A stretch of 64,000 nucleotides of DNA. Source: JAUIEH01 sp964483375 (GTDB taxonomy: Bacteria > Pseudomonadota > Alphaproteobacteria > Caulobacterales > Maricaulaceae). A model generated the notes under the pieces. It was not told the origin of the DNA and did not search any database. It saw only the letters and a program-made list of their open reading frames with translations. Shown piece by piece: positions 42,256 through 50,644 of this stretch. The DNA is taken from assembly GCA_964483375.1 (NCBI GenBank), contig CAZABJ010000001.1:114654-178653 (forward strand), given 5' to 3'. The position numbers were made by a program, and so were the translations under genes. The stretch's first letter is position 1; each line of letters begins with the position of its first letter.

Positions 42256-42786
42256 ATGAGCCGAACCAATCCCGTCCGTCGGGGGCCGACCATGCTCGGG
42301 GTGCGCTGGGGTTTGACGCTCGCCGCCCTTAACGCCGTTTTGCTGCTGCTCGTCTGGTTCGCCGGCTTGGCGGACGCCGCCTGGGCGATGAGCGTCTTCT
42401 ACCTCACCATGCCCGCCGCCATTGCGGCGGCGGCGCTGAGCCATGCGCGGTCGCCGGGCGTCCCGCGACTGGGCGGCGCGGTCGGCGCGGGCATGCTGAC
42501 CGCCCTTATCGGGGGCGCGGGCTACGGCCTGGCCATGGCGGCGGTGCTCGTCGGATTGAACGGCGGGGAGGGCCCGCCCTTGATCGCAGGGCGCATTGCG
42601 GAGGTGGAAGCAGCGGCCGCGACGGCCGTCGGCGACGTCGAGGCCGCCCTTGAACGCTTGCGCGCGCAGATGGACCCTGGAACTCACAGCATTTACGCCG
42701 GGTTCGGCCATGCGCTTGCCGGCGCATTGGAGGCCGCCTTCATCGCGCCCATGGTTTGGATCATCACGCGCCCCGGCGCCGGCTGA
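42256..42786 (+). CDS. Membrane protein of unknown function
   Basis: A 176-residue protein with about four membrane helices: 17-40, 44-63, 73-97 and 150-172. A helical, Ala/Glu-rich segment lies between the third and fourth (AEVEAAAATAVGDVEAALERL). No family recognised. GAGG precedes the ATG. The next gene, an exported protein of unknown function, starts 79 bases later on the same strand; the two may act together. Confidence 0.6.
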   Translation: MSRTNPVRRGPTMLGVRWGLTLAALNAVLLLLVWFAGLADAAWAMSVFYLTMPAAIAAAALSHARSPGVPRLGGAVGAGMLTALIGGAGYGLAMAAVLVGLNGGEGPPLIAGRIAEVEAAAATAVGDVEAALERLRAQMDPGTHSIYAGFGHALAGALEAAFIAPMVWIITRPGAG

Positions 42787-42864
42787 GCGCGCCCGAACTG
42801 ACACGTCCCGCCCGGTACGCATCTTGCTGCGACCCCTCGCATGGAACGCCGCGAGGGGACCGTC

Positions 42865-43977
42865 ATGGGCGCGCAAAAAGACGCCGCGCGACACGCCGCG
42901 CCGCAGGGCGCCGCGACTGCAACGCTTCGCCGGGCCGCCGCGCGCGGGCTGCGGGGGCTCGCCCTCGCTGGGGCGGCTTTGTCCATCGCCATCGCCTCCG
43001 CCGCGCCGGCCGGCGCGCCGCCGATCGCTGAGGGGCCGTTCTGCGCGCCTGCGCCGCGGGCCTGGGCCCAAAGCTGCCTTGACCTCATGGACGAAGCCGA
43101 ACGCCGCCATGCCGATTGGCGCGCTGCGCGGCTGACCGCGCGCCTGACCGCCCTCGTGGAAGGGCGCCGCCACGCCGCAGAAGCCGTCGAACTGGCCTAT
43201 GTGGAAGCCGCGCGCGCCTGCGCCGGCGCAGACCGCTGGCGGGACGCCGCGACGATGGCGCAGCGCGCCGGGGGCGTCGCAGCCGAGCTTGCTCGCCGTC
43301 ACGGCCGCCCCCCGCGGCCTATGGCGATCCCGCAAGACACCTGCCCCGGCCGCTCGCCGACGCGGGACCGCGAAGCGCAAGCCTTCGACGCCTATGTCCG
43401 CGCTGAGCGCGTTGCGGCGGTGGACAATGCGCTCACGCCCCAATGCTTGGTGGACGGTCCCGATGCGCCGATAGGCTATGACCGCGCCGCCGCCGACCGC
43501 CGTTGCGCATGGCTCGCCGCTGCGGGGGCCGACCGCGCCGCGCTTGGCGCCCGAGCGATTTCTCAAGGCGATGACGCCGCGGCCATGCAAGCCTTCACCC
43601 AAGGTTTGTCAGCATTCGACATGGCGCGGGAGAGTTGTCGCGGACAGGCTGGCGCGGACGCGGTGATGGTGCGCCAAGCGATCCTGGAAGCGCTGGCGCA
43701 AACCCGCGGCGAGGCGCCCCCAGGCATGGCGGAAGCCTCAGAAATCCGACGTCCGCTTCTCGAGGAAGGCGGTCGCAGTCTCGCCGAACTCCTCCAGGCG
43801 CAACAGCCGCGCGAGAACCGTCCCTATCATTGTCACTCCCTGAACGCCGGCCGCGCGCCTTCCCCTCAGGATGCGCCCGCCGGTTCCGATGGCGTCGAAG
43901 ACCTTCGCGCCGAAAGTGAACGCGCCGACCTGATCATCGAAATTCGCTTGCGCGCAGCCTCGGAAGACCAGCCCTAG
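42865..43977 (+). CDS. Exported Cys-containing protein of unknown function
   Basis: A 370-residue Ala/Arg-rich protein with an extended N-terminal signal (hydrophobic core about residues 31-50, ending SAAPAGAPP). The mature part is mostly helical with scattered cysteines (about nine), including SCLDLMDEAE, ARACAGADRW and RCAWLAAAGA. The pattern suggests TPR-like helical pairs, but I cannot confirm a family. The ATG at 42865 has GAGGGG seven bases upstream; an in-frame ATG at 42841 adds eight residues. Very GC-rich. Confidence 0.6.
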   Translation: MGAQKDAARHAAPQGAATATLRRAAARGLRGLALAGAALSIAIASAAPAGAPPIAEGPFCAPAPRAWAQSCLDLMDEAERRHADWRAARLTARLTALVEGRRHAAEAVELAYVEAARACAGADRWRDAATMAQRAGGVAAELARRHGRPPRPMAIPQDTCPGRSPTRDREAQAFDAYVRAERVAAVDNALTPQCLVDGPDAPIGYDRAAADRRCAWLAAAGADRAALGARAISQGDDAAAMQAFTQGLSAFDMARESCRGQAGADAVMVRQAILEALAQTRGEAPPGMAEASEIRRPLLEEGGRSLAELLQAQQPRENRPYHCHSLNAGRAPSPQDAPAGSDGVEDLRAESERADLIIEIRLRAASEDQP

Positions 43978-44023
43978 CGGTTCCGTCAGCCGGCTCTCAC
44001 CCCACCGGGCGCGGCGCGCGCGG

Positions 44024-44052
44024 TTGACACAAGCCAGCCCTTTCTTGCTGCT
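44024..44052 (+). promoter_or_regulatory. Sigma-70-like promoter of the GST gene
   Basis: A perfect -35 TTGACA (44024-44029), 17-base spacer and a weak -10 GCTGCT (44047-44052) place a start about 40 bases before the ATG at 44098. Confidence 0.4.
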
Positions 44053-44097
44053 AGTCGTCTTTGCGCGCTCTTCAGCCATTCTGTGAGGGAAGCCGTC

Positions 44098-44751
44098 ATG
44101 TCGGGGCCGCTGCGTCTGGTGATCGGCGACAAACAGCTCTCTTCATGGTCCTTGCGGCCTTGGCTCTTGCTGCGCGTGCTCGATATCCCCTTTGAGGAGG
44201 AGGTCGTGCGATTGGACCGTCCGGAAACGGCGCGAGACATCGCCAAGCATTCCCCCTCCGGCCGGGTGCCTTGTCTCATCGAAGGGGAAGAGACGGTTTG
44301 GGACTCGCTCGCCATCATCGAGCATATCGCCGACCGCCGCCCCGACGCGCCGGTTTGGCCGGCGGACCCGAAGGCGCGCTCTCGGGCCCGGGCGGTGGCT
44401 GCGGAGATGCATGCGGGCTTCCCAACCCTGCGTGCGCTCTGGCCGATGCACTTCGCCTACACCTCCTTAGCGGGGCCTCGACCCGCTGAGCTCCTCGCTG
44501 AAATCGCCCGCATCGAGGCGATTTGGACCGCCTGCCGCGGCGAATTCGGGGAGGGTGGGGCGTTCTTGTTCGGCGCTTTCACTGCGGCCGACGCGATGTA
44601 CGCCCCGGTGGTCTCTCGCTTCCGAACATATGGTCATGAGCCGGAGAGCGCCTGCGTCCAGGCCTATGCGGAGGCGGTTTGGGCGCTGCCCGCCATGGCG
44701 GAATGGGGCGAGGGCGCGCGCGCGGAAGCGGCCGCGCCGGCAGAGAGCTAG
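44098..44751 (+). CDS. Glutathione S-transferase family protein
   Basis: A 217-residue GST. The N-terminal domain (LVIGDKQLSSWSLRPWLLLR) has the serine-rich catalytic loop SSWS, the cis-proline in GRVPCLIEGE, and the glutathione-binding VWDSLAIIEHIAD. The C-terminal helical domain ends with FTAADAMYAPVVSRF. The ATG at 44098 has GAGGGAAG seven bases upstream; a GTG at 44083 is less likely. It is monocistronic, with its own promoter. It is the third GST in the window. Confidence 0.88.
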   Translation: MSGPLRLVIGDKQLSSWSLRPWLLLRVLDIPFEEEVVRLDRPETARDIAKHSPSGRVPCLIEGEETVWDSLAIIEHIADRRPDAPVWPADPKARSRARAVAAEMHAGFPTLRALWPMHFAYTSLAGPRPAELLAEIARIEAIWTACRGEFGEGGAFLFGAFTAADAMYAPVVSRFRTYGHEPESACVQAYAEAVWALPAMAEWGEGARAEAAAPAES

Positions 44752-44808
44752 CGCCCCTCCCTGGCGCGGCGGTCGGGCGGGGCGAGCCGCGCCTTGTCGC
44801 TGAATGGA

Positions 44809-45041
44809 TTGACCAACCGCGCGACCGCGTGTAGCAGGGGCGTTGTTGCGGCGCACAATTGCGCAGGGAGCCGGCGGCGTGAGTCGCGCTGGAGCGGGTT
44901 TGCTTCGGTTAGAGCCGTCTCCTTCACGCAACCTTGTTTTTCGACACTCCATTTCACGCGGGGTTGTCCCCACAAACGCCCGGATTCGCCGGGCGGAGCC
45001 GCGGCCGCGCGCCGTGCGCTCCCATCATGGAAAGATGAAAC
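44809..45041 (+). promoter_or_regulatory. Promoter and long structured leader of the DEAD-box helicase gene
   Basis: TTGACC (44809-44814), 17 bases and TAGCAG (44832-44837) form a plausible promoter about 200 bases before the GTG start. The leader contains two hairpins close together: GGGG-TTGT-CCCC (44960-44971) and GCCCGG-ATTCG-CCGGGC (44978-44994). Long structured leaders are common for cold-induced RNA helicases; regulation here is inferred. Confidence 0.35.
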
Positions 45042-46358
45042 GTGACCTCATTTCAGGATCTCGGATTGCGCTCGCAGCTCACCGACGCCGTAGCGGCCGA
45101 GGGCTACCGAACGCCCACCCAAATCCAGGCCGAAGCCATCCCCCCGCTTGTAGCCGGGCGGGACTTGCTCGGCGTCGCCCAGACGGGAACCGGCAAGACC
45201 GCCGCCTTCGCCCTGCCCACATTGAACCGCCTCTTAGGCGCGCCGGCGCCGCGCAAAGGCAAGCGCGTGCGCGTGCTGGTGCTCGCCCCGACCCGGGAAT
45301 TGGTCGGTCAAATCGCGGAGAGTTTTCGCACCTACGCCAAGCACATGGACTGCGTGATCGAGACCGTTTTTGGCGGGGTGAAGATCAACCGGCAGATTCG
45401 CGCAATGGAGCGCGGGGCCGACGTGCTGGCGGCGACGCCGGGGCGTTTGCTTGACCTGATGAACCAAGGCGCGGTGCGTCTCGACGCGGTCGAGGTCCTG
45501 ATCCTGGACGAGGCCGACCAGATGCTCGACCTCGGCTTCGTCAAGGATCTCACCCAAATCATCGCGCGCGTCCCGAAAGACCGGCAGACGCTTTTGTTTT
45601 CGGCCACCATGCCCAAGGCGATCGCCAAGCTCGCTGAAGCGCATCTGACCGACCCCGTCGAGGTTTCGATCACGCCGGAGTCCACTACCGCCGAGCGGGT
45701 GGAACAGGGCGTGCTCTATGTGGAGAAAGCGAACAAGTTTCGCGTGCTCGACGCCGTTTTGTCCGGGCGCGATCTGCAACGGACCTTGGTGTTCACCCAA
45801 ACCAAGCACGGCGCCAACAATCTGGTGCGAAAGCTTTTGGCGAAAGGTTATTCCGCCGACGCTCTGCACGGGAACAAGTCGCAGTCCCAGCGGATCAAAG
45901 CCCTTGAGGCGTTCCGAAGCGGACGGTGCTCGATCCTCGTCGCCACCGACATCGCCGCCCGAGGCATCGACATCGATGACGTGAGCCATGTGGTGAACTT
46001 CGAGCTTCCCAATGTCGCGGAACAATATGTCCACCGGATCGGGCGAACCGCCCGGGCGGGACGCGGCGGCGCGGCGATCTCGCTCGTGTCGACCGAAGAG
46101 CTCTATTATCTCCGCGAGATTGAGAAGATCACGAAACTCAAGCTCCAAACGCTGCCCGCCCCGGACGACTGCGAAGGCGCGCTGGCCTCGGCCCCGGACA
46201 AGCATACCCCGGTGATTAAGCCCAAGCCGCCTTCGCGCGGCGGCGGCGGTGGTGGGCGAAAGCGCACGCCGAAACCCGGCGCCGGGGGGCGGCCGAAAAA
46301 GCCGTCAGGCCCTCAGCGACCGCGCCGATCGGCCGCCGCAAAGCCGGCTGGTCGATAA
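45042..46358 (+). CDS. DEAD-box ATP-dependent RNA helicase (RhlE-like)
   Basis: A 438-residue RNA helicase. The Q motif (GYRTPTQIQ, Gln27), Walker A AQTGTGKT (46-53), APTREL, DEAD (156-159) and SAT (187-189) are visible, as are RGIDIDD and HRIGRTAR in the second domain. A basic, Gly/Pro/Arg-rich tail (about 395-438) likely binds RNA nonspecifically. Such helicases act in ribosome assembly and RNA decay. The start is a GTG at 45042 with GGAAAG upstream; the conserved F-x-x-L-G-L start of the family follows immediately. A long, structured leader precedes it. Confidence 0.93.
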   Translation: MTSFQDLGLRSQLTDAVAAEGYRTPTQIQAEAIPPLVAGRDLLGVAQTGTGKTAAFALPTLNRLLGAPAPRKGKRVRVLVLAPTRELVGQIAESFRTYAKHMDCVIETVFGGVKINRQIRAMERGADVLAATPGRLLDLMNQGAVRLDAVEVLILDEADQMLDLGFVKDLTQIIARVPKDRQTLLFSATMPKAIAKLAEAHLTDPVEVSITPESTTAERVEQGVLYVEKANKFRVLDAVLSGRDLQRTLVFTQTKHGANNLVRKLLAKGYSADALHGNKSQSQRIKALEAFRSGRCSILVATDIAARGIDIDDVSHVVNFELPNVAEQYVHRIGRTARAGRGGAAISLVSTEELYYLREIEKITKLKLQTLPAPDDCEGALASAPDKHTPVIKPKPPSRGGGGGGRKRTPKPGAGGRPKKPSGPQRPRRSAAAKPAGR

Positions 46359-46392
46359 GCGCCTCGTCACAACTGCGGAAATGCGATCCGGC

Positions 46393-46420
46393 GTGACCCG
46401 CTCCATCGGAGCGAGGTCAC
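46393..46420. terminator. Hairpin after the DEAD-box helicase gene
   Basis: A 12-bp stem (GTGACC-CGCTCC paired with GGAGCG-A-GGTCAC, one bulged A) with an ATC loop starts 35 bases after the stop. There is no T tract. Confidence 0.45.
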
Positions 46421-46455
46421 AGTCCTGGATCGCGGCCCGTTTCGCCTGACGGCCG

Positions 46456-46477
46456 GCGATCACGGCGTTGTGATCGC
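46456..46477. repeat. Perfect inverted repeat GCGATCAC-N6-GTGATCGC
   Basis: An 8-bp perfect palindrome with a 6-base centre between the helicase and the outer-membrane gene, about 90 bases before the latter's start. It could be an operator or a second terminator hairpin. Confidence 0.35.
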
Positions 46478-46563
46478 GCGTCGCCGATTAAACGCCCCCT
46501 CGCGGTGTTCACCCCATGCCGACGGCGCAGCCGCCGGCGTGTGTCAGGACAGAGGGGTTTCAC

Positions 46564-47298
46564 ATGAGAAGAACGGTTTTCGCCGCGGCCGCGGCGTTCG
46601 CTTTCGCAGCGTCCGCTTCGGCGCAGGAGCGCAGCGTCTATGTCGGCGTGTTCGGCGGCGGCGACTTTGTTGAAGATGAGAGCATTAACGGGGCGAACGC
46701 CGCTGGGGCGGTTCGCGACATCGACGTGGAGTTCGACACCGGTTCGGTGTTCGGGGCGGTCGTCGGCGTTGCGGGCGCCGAACAGAGCTGGGGGCGGATC
46801 CGCGGCGAAGTGGAAGCGAGTTTCCGCGAAGCGGACATGAGCGCCTTGGCGCTCAATGGCGTGGCGCGCCAATTCAATCCCGCATCTGAGGTGTCGGTCA
46901 GCTCAGCGCTCGTCAACGCCTATTACGACAGCCCGCTTTACGCCGATCGGGTGCGCTTTTTCGCCGGCGCGGGCTTCGGCATTGCGGGGATCGACCATGA
47001 GATCCGTTATCTGGTCGCCAACGCCGCCGCGACCGGGGGGAACCTGCAAATCCTGATCCCGACCACGGAGACAACGTTCGCCTACCAGCTCATCGGCGGC
47101 GCCGAAGTCGAGCTTGGCGGGAACTGGTCGCTGATCGGCGACGTTCGCTACTTCGATCTGGGCGACGTTCAGGTGGAGCGGTTCATCGCCAACTCCATCA
47201 TCGACGGAACCGCAACCAACAACGGGACCCTCGATTCTGTGCTGGACGCGGACTGGTCGACGATCAGCGCCACCGTGGGGCTGCGCTATCGCTTCTGA
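46564..47298 (+). CDS. Outer-membrane beta-barrel protein (Omp25/OmpA-like porin fold)
   Basis: A 244-residue protein with a signal peptide (1-20, ASASAQ) and a sequence of alternating hydrophobic strands ending in LRYRF, the C-terminal aromatic signature for barrel assembly. The pattern (RSVYVGVFGGGDF first strand, SLIGDVRYFDLGDV, then TISATVGLRYRF) fits an eight-stranded barrel of the surface-antigen type. No ligand or channel role can be given. AGAGGGG lies before the ATG at 46564; the frame is open from 46516. It is followed by the sigma/anti-sigma pair after 253 bases. Confidence 0.82.
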   Translation: MRRTVFAAAAAFAFAASASAQERSVYVGVFGGGDFVEDESINGANAAGAVRDIDVEFDTGSVFGAVVGVAGAEQSWGRIRGEVEASFREADMSALALNGVARQFNPASEVSVSSALVNAYYDSPLYADRVRFFAGAGFGIAGIDHEIRYLVANAAATGGNLQILIPTTETTFAYQLIGGAEVELGGNWSLIGDVRYFDLGDVQVERFIANSIIDGTATNNGTLDSVLDADWSTISATVGLRYRF

Positions 47299-47551
47299 GC
47301 CCGTTTGAACACCGTCGCGCGGCTCCCAACGCCCGTGCGACGGCCCGCGCGCGTCCGCTGAAGTCAGTTGTCCCCGGCAGGCGGGCGCGCGCGGAACTAG
47401 GGAGAGCGTCGATCCCTTTTCGGCAAGCATGTTGCTGGCGGGTCGGAACGTCGAAGGCGCGGCGCAGAGCAACGCTGCATTCGCGATCGATTTTTCTGGG
47501 CGCAGTCTCTCCCGCTTGTCAGCGTCCGGCGCATGCGGCACCTATTCGATG

Positions 47552-48085
47552 ATGACAGCGACGCCCGAAACCGAAATCCGCGAGGGCCTTCCGCCGCTTC
47601 TGCCGCGGTTGTGGCGTTTCGGCGTCGTTCTGAGCGGCGACCGCGACATGGCGAGCGAATTGGTCCAGGCGACATGCCTGCGCGCGCTTGAAAAGTCGCG
47701 GCAATACGCCCCCGGTACGCGTCTTGATCGCTGGACTTTCGCAATCATGGCCTCGCTTTGGAAGAACGAGCTGCGTCGCGCCGGCGTGCGGCGCGGCCAC
47801 GGCGTCCTGGACGCCGAAACGGCGTTAGCCGGCGATGATCGCGCCCGGCTGGAGACGACCATTTCCGCGACGCAAGTCTTGTCAGCCGCGGTCCGGCTGC
47901 CGGAAGCGCAGCGAACGGCGTTGTTCTTGGTCTATGCTGAAGGGTGCACCTATAGGGAGGCGGCCGACACGCTCGAAATCCCGATCGGAACGCTGATGAG
48001 CCGCTTGGCCGCGGCGAAATCGGCTCTGTCCGACGTCGTGCGGGCGTCGGATGGGCAGGAAAACCGGGGAGGCGGCGATGGCTGA
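47552..48085 (+). CDS. ECF-type RNA polymerase sigma factor
   Basis: A 177-residue extracytoplasmic-function sigma factor. Region 2 is LLPRLWRFGVVLSGDRDMAS through LDRWTFAIMASLWKNELRR, and region 4 is LPEAQRTALFLVYAEGCTYREAADTL plus IPIGTLMSRLAAAKSAL, which is the DNA-reading helix. The start is ATG 47552 (an ATG just before it at 47549 is equivalent). Its stop overlaps the anti-sigma start by eight bases, so expression is coupled. No conserved -35 GGAAC promoter with good spacing was found upstream, so autoregulation is not evident. Confidence 0.88.
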   Translation: MTATPETEIREGLPPLLPRLWRFGVVLSGDRDMASELVQATCLRALEKSRQYAPGTRLDRWTFAIMASLWKNELRRAGVRRGHGVLDAETALAGDDRARLETTISATQVLSAAVRLPEAQRTALFLVYAEGCTYREAADTLEIPIGTLMSRLAAAKSALSDVVRASDGQENRGGGDG

Positions 48086-48926
48086 CATTCGCACTCCCGA
48101 AAGCTTCACGGATGCGGAATTGCGCGCCTACCTGGCCGACCAGGCCGATACGGCGCTACGGGAAGCGTTGGATCAGGCGTTGGAGGCTCACCCGAGCCTC
48201 GTCGACCGTTTGGCTGCGCTCGATGATTTCGCCATCGAAGCCGGGCCGGCGATCGCGGCGGCGTTTGACGCGTTGCTGGACGATGCGCCCATGGCCGCCT
48301 TGCGCGACGGCTTGGCGCGCGCCGTCGCCGAGTTCGACGCCCAGCAGGCCGACGACCCAAGCGCGGCGCACCCTTCGCGGCGACGAGCCTTGGCGGGGCT
48401 GGCGGCCTCCGTGGCGGCCGCCTTCGCCGGCGGATTGTGGTTGGGACGCGGCCCATTCGCGCCCGCACCCGAGCCGCCCGCCGCACCGGGCTGGCTCGCC
48501 CAGGTCGAGGCGTATATGCGCCTTTACACCGCGGAGAGCTTTGCGGACCCGCAAACCTCGGCTGAGCGTGAACAGGCCGTCGCCTTTGTGGGCGATCGGG
48601 TGGAAAAGGACCTCAGCGGCTTAGCCGAGCTTCCTGGCCTCGCCTTCCAGCGCGCGCAGATTCTTGAGCTTAACGGTCGTCCGCTGGCCCAGTTGATTTA
48701 CCTCGACGAGGCGCAAGAACCTTTGGCGGTGTGCATTTTGCTGCGGCCCACGCCGCCGGAGGGCTTTCCCCAGCCGCCCGCCGCGCCGGCCTACGCCCAG
48801 AACGAGATCGGTTCGTTCAACGTGGTCCATTGGAATGTGCAGCCGCGGGGTTTCCTCGTGATGGGACGGCTCGACTTCGACCGCTTGTCCGCGCTTGCGC
48901 AGACGGTGAGCGAGCGCACCACCTAG
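48078..48926 (+). CDS. Anti-sigma factor, membrane-anchored
   Basis: A 282-residue protein. The cytoplasmic N-terminal part (about 1-105: FTDAELRAYLADQADTALRE) resembles sigma-binding domains of alphaproteobacterial anti-sigma factors. A membrane helix follows (about 108-126: ALAGLAASVAAAFAGGLWLG), then a Pro-rich linker and a periplasmic sensor domain (about 145-282). No zinc-binding HxxxCxxC motif is present, so it is not of the ZAS redox class. The start at 48078 overlaps the sigma gene by eight bases and has GGGGAGG upstream. It should hold the sigma factor until an envelope signal arrives; the signal is unknown. Confidence 0.82.
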   Translation: MADIRTPESFTDAELRAYLADQADTALREALDQALEAHPSLVDRLAALDDFAIEAGPAIAAAFDALLDDAPMAALRDGLARAVAEFDAQQADDPSAAHPSRRRALAGLAASVAAAFAGGLWLGRGPFAPAPEPPAAPGWLAQVEAYMRLYTAESFADPQTSAEREQAVAFVGDRVEKDLSGLAELPGLAFQRAQILELNGRPLAQLIYLDEAQEPLAVCILLRPTPPEGFPQPPAAPAYAQNEIGSFNVVHWNVQPRGFLVMGRLDFDRLSALAQTVSERTT

Positions 48927-48942
48927 CGGGGGCGCGTTGGCT

Positions 48943-49476
48943 TCAGGCGGGCTGGAACGTCAGCGCGACGCCGTTATTGCAGTAGCGCAGGCCGGTGGGC
49001 GGCGGGCCGTCTTCGAACACGTGACCCTGATGACCCCCGCAGCGCGCGCAGTGATATTCAAGCCGCGGATACCAGAGCCGGTAGTCGGTTTCGAACCCCA
49101 GCACGCCGTGCTCGATCGGTTCCCAGAAACTCGGCCATCCCGTGCCGGAATCATATTTGGCGTCAGAGGAAAACAGCGGCAGGTCGCACCCCGCGCAGTG
49201 AAAAACGCCGTCGCGTGCCTCCTCGTTAAGCGGACTGGTGAAGGCGCGCTCGGTGCCGTGCTCGCGCATGACCCGGAACTGGACGGGCGTGAGGCGCTCC
49301 CGCCATTCCTCAACGGACACCGCGTCCCAATCGATCGAATCCGCATCGGCGATGGGGGCGGCGCGTTCGGCGTGGGCGACATCAGATGGCAGCGGCTTGA
49401 GCGCGCGCCACGCATAGAGGCCCGCCACACCCGCTGCGACGCCGGCCCCGCCGACGAGAAAACTGCGCCTGATCAT
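48943..49476 (-). CDS. msrB: Peptide-methionine (R)-S-oxide reductase MsrB, Tat-exported or anchored
   Basis: A 177-residue MsrB that reduces the R-epimer of methionine sulfoxide. Zinc cysteines are Cys94/Cys97 (CAGC) and Cys143/Cys146 (CARC). GTGWPSF and GGHQGHVF form the active site, and the catalytic Cys166 is in RYCNNG. The N-terminus MIRRSFLVGGAGVAAGVAGLYAW looks like a twin-arginine signal or anchor, so the enzyme is probably periplasmic. No msrA or msrP is nearby. The ATG at 49476 is chosen over the adjacent GTG because GAGGAAG is then better spaced. It lies 78 bases after ubiA on the same strand. Confidence 0.92.
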   Translation of the reverse strand: MIRRSFLVGGAGVAAGVAGLYAWRALKPLPSDVAHAERAAPIADADSIDWDAVSVEEWRERLTPVQFRVMREHGTERAFTSPLNEEARDGVFHCAGCDLPLFSSDAKYDSGTGWPSFWEPIEHGVLGFETDYRLWYPRLEYHCARCGGHQGHVFEDGPPPTGLRYCNNGVALTFQPA

Positions 49477-49554
49477 CACTTCCTCGCGTTAGCTTAGGCC
49501 TGGAAAGTAAGCCGTGACCGAGCGCAGGCCGAGTCACAGCGGCTCACAAGGCTG

Positions 49555-50538
49555 TCAAGCGAGCAGGCTTTGAATGAGAAGGGGCGTGAACCCGAGCGAG
49601 AGGGCGAGCGCCAAGCCCGTCCATTGGTTGGATTTGAACCACGCCAAGCAGGACCGAGCGTCATCGAACCGGACGCTCATGACTTGGACCGCGAGCAGCG
49701 CGGCGAAAAACGCCGTCGCGAAAAGCCCCCCGGCGAACGCGCCGGCGGGAACCGGCGCTTCATTGAACGCCGCGCCCAGCGCTCCGTATAGCGCAGCGGT
49801 CCCGACCAGAACCGCGGCGAGAGCGTAGGATAGCGCCACGGCGAGCCGTGAGCGTCGGCCGAACAGGCGGGCGGTGGATTTCACCCCGATCAGCGCGTCG
49901 TCCTCTTTGTCTTGATGGGCGTAGATGGTGTCGTAGCCGAACGTCCAAACCGCAAGCCCGGCGTAAAGCAGCCAAGCCTGCAGGGAGAGCGCCTCGGCTC
50001 CCGCCGCAAAGCCGACAAGCGCCCCCCAATTGAACGTCAAGCCAAGCCAAGCCTGGGGAAACCAGGTGATGCGTTTCATGAACGGATAAGCGGCCACCAG
50101 CGGTATGGCGGCGAGCGCGGTCAGCTGCGCGGCCCGCGGCAACGCCAAGAGCACCAAGAGCCCGACAAGGCACTGCGCGGCCAAAAATCCCCAGGCCGCT
50201 CGGGGCGTCACCGTGCCCGCCGGCAACGGGCGGTCCGCGGTGCGCGCGACCTGGGCGTCGAGGTCCTTGTCGATGATGTCGTTATAGGTGCAGCCCGCTC
50301 CGCGCATGGCGACCGCGCCGATAAGAAACAAAGCCAAATAGGCGACTTCCGCGGGTCGCCAGACGCCGTCCAAGTTCGCAAGCGCAAGTCCCGCCCAGCA
50401 CGGCAGCGCCAGCAGCCAGAACCCAACCGGCCTGTCATAGCGAGCGAGCCGCAGATAGGGCCGGGACCAGTCCGGAGCGTGCTCGACCCAGCCGCCGGGA
50501 ACGGTGTCTTTGACGGGACGGTCAGGCGCAAGCGTCAT
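49555..50538 (-). CDS. ubiA: 4-hydroxybenzoate polyprenyltransferase UbiA
   Basis: A 327-residue integral membrane enzyme that attaches the polyprenyl chain to 4-hydroxybenzoate in ubiquinone synthesis. The two Asp-rich motifs are present: NDIIDKDLDAQ (from about residue 86) and DTIYAHQDKEDD (about residue 213). Eight to nine membrane helices follow the family pattern. The start at 50538 has AGGAAG upstream; the frame is open 13 residues further. It is divergent from rsmE, an arrangement found in other alphaproteobacteria. Confidence 0.95.
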   Translation of the reverse strand: MTLAPDRPVKDTVPGGWVEHAPDWSRPYLRLARYDRPVGFWLLALPCWAGLALANLDGVWRPAEVAYLALFLIGAVAMRGAGCTYNDIIDKDLDAQVARTADRPLPAGTVTPRAAWGFLAAQCLVGLLVLLALPRAAQLTALAAIPLVAAYPFMKRITWFPQAWLGLTFNWGALVGFAAGAEALSLQAWLLYAGLAVWTFGYDTIYAHQDKEDDALIGVKSTARLFGRRSRLAVALSYALAAVLVGTAALYGALGAAFNEAPVPAGAFAGGLFATAFFAALLAVQVMSVRFDDARSCLAWFKSNQWTGLALALSLGFTPLLIQSLLA

Positions 50539-50644
50539 GGCGGTCTTCCTCGAAAACGCGGCGGAGGCAGAACGCACGAGCCCACGGCGTCTGTCATCCC
50601 CCGCGCGGCTTCGTTCAGGGCGGAATTCGGTTTAGGACGCTCAC

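Noticed and set aside
42124..43602. Minus-strand frame continuing upstream of the VOC gene for almost 500 codons
   Set aside because: The extension is Arg/Gly/Ala-rich shadow of the plus-strand genes; the VOC start at 42123 has a strong ribosome site and a family-typical N-terminus.
49630..49650. A GGTTCAAATCC-like T-loop sequence (minus strand)
   Set aside because: It lies inside ubiA, encoding WFKSNQW, and no acceptor, D- or anticodon stem can be folded around it, so it is not a tRNA.
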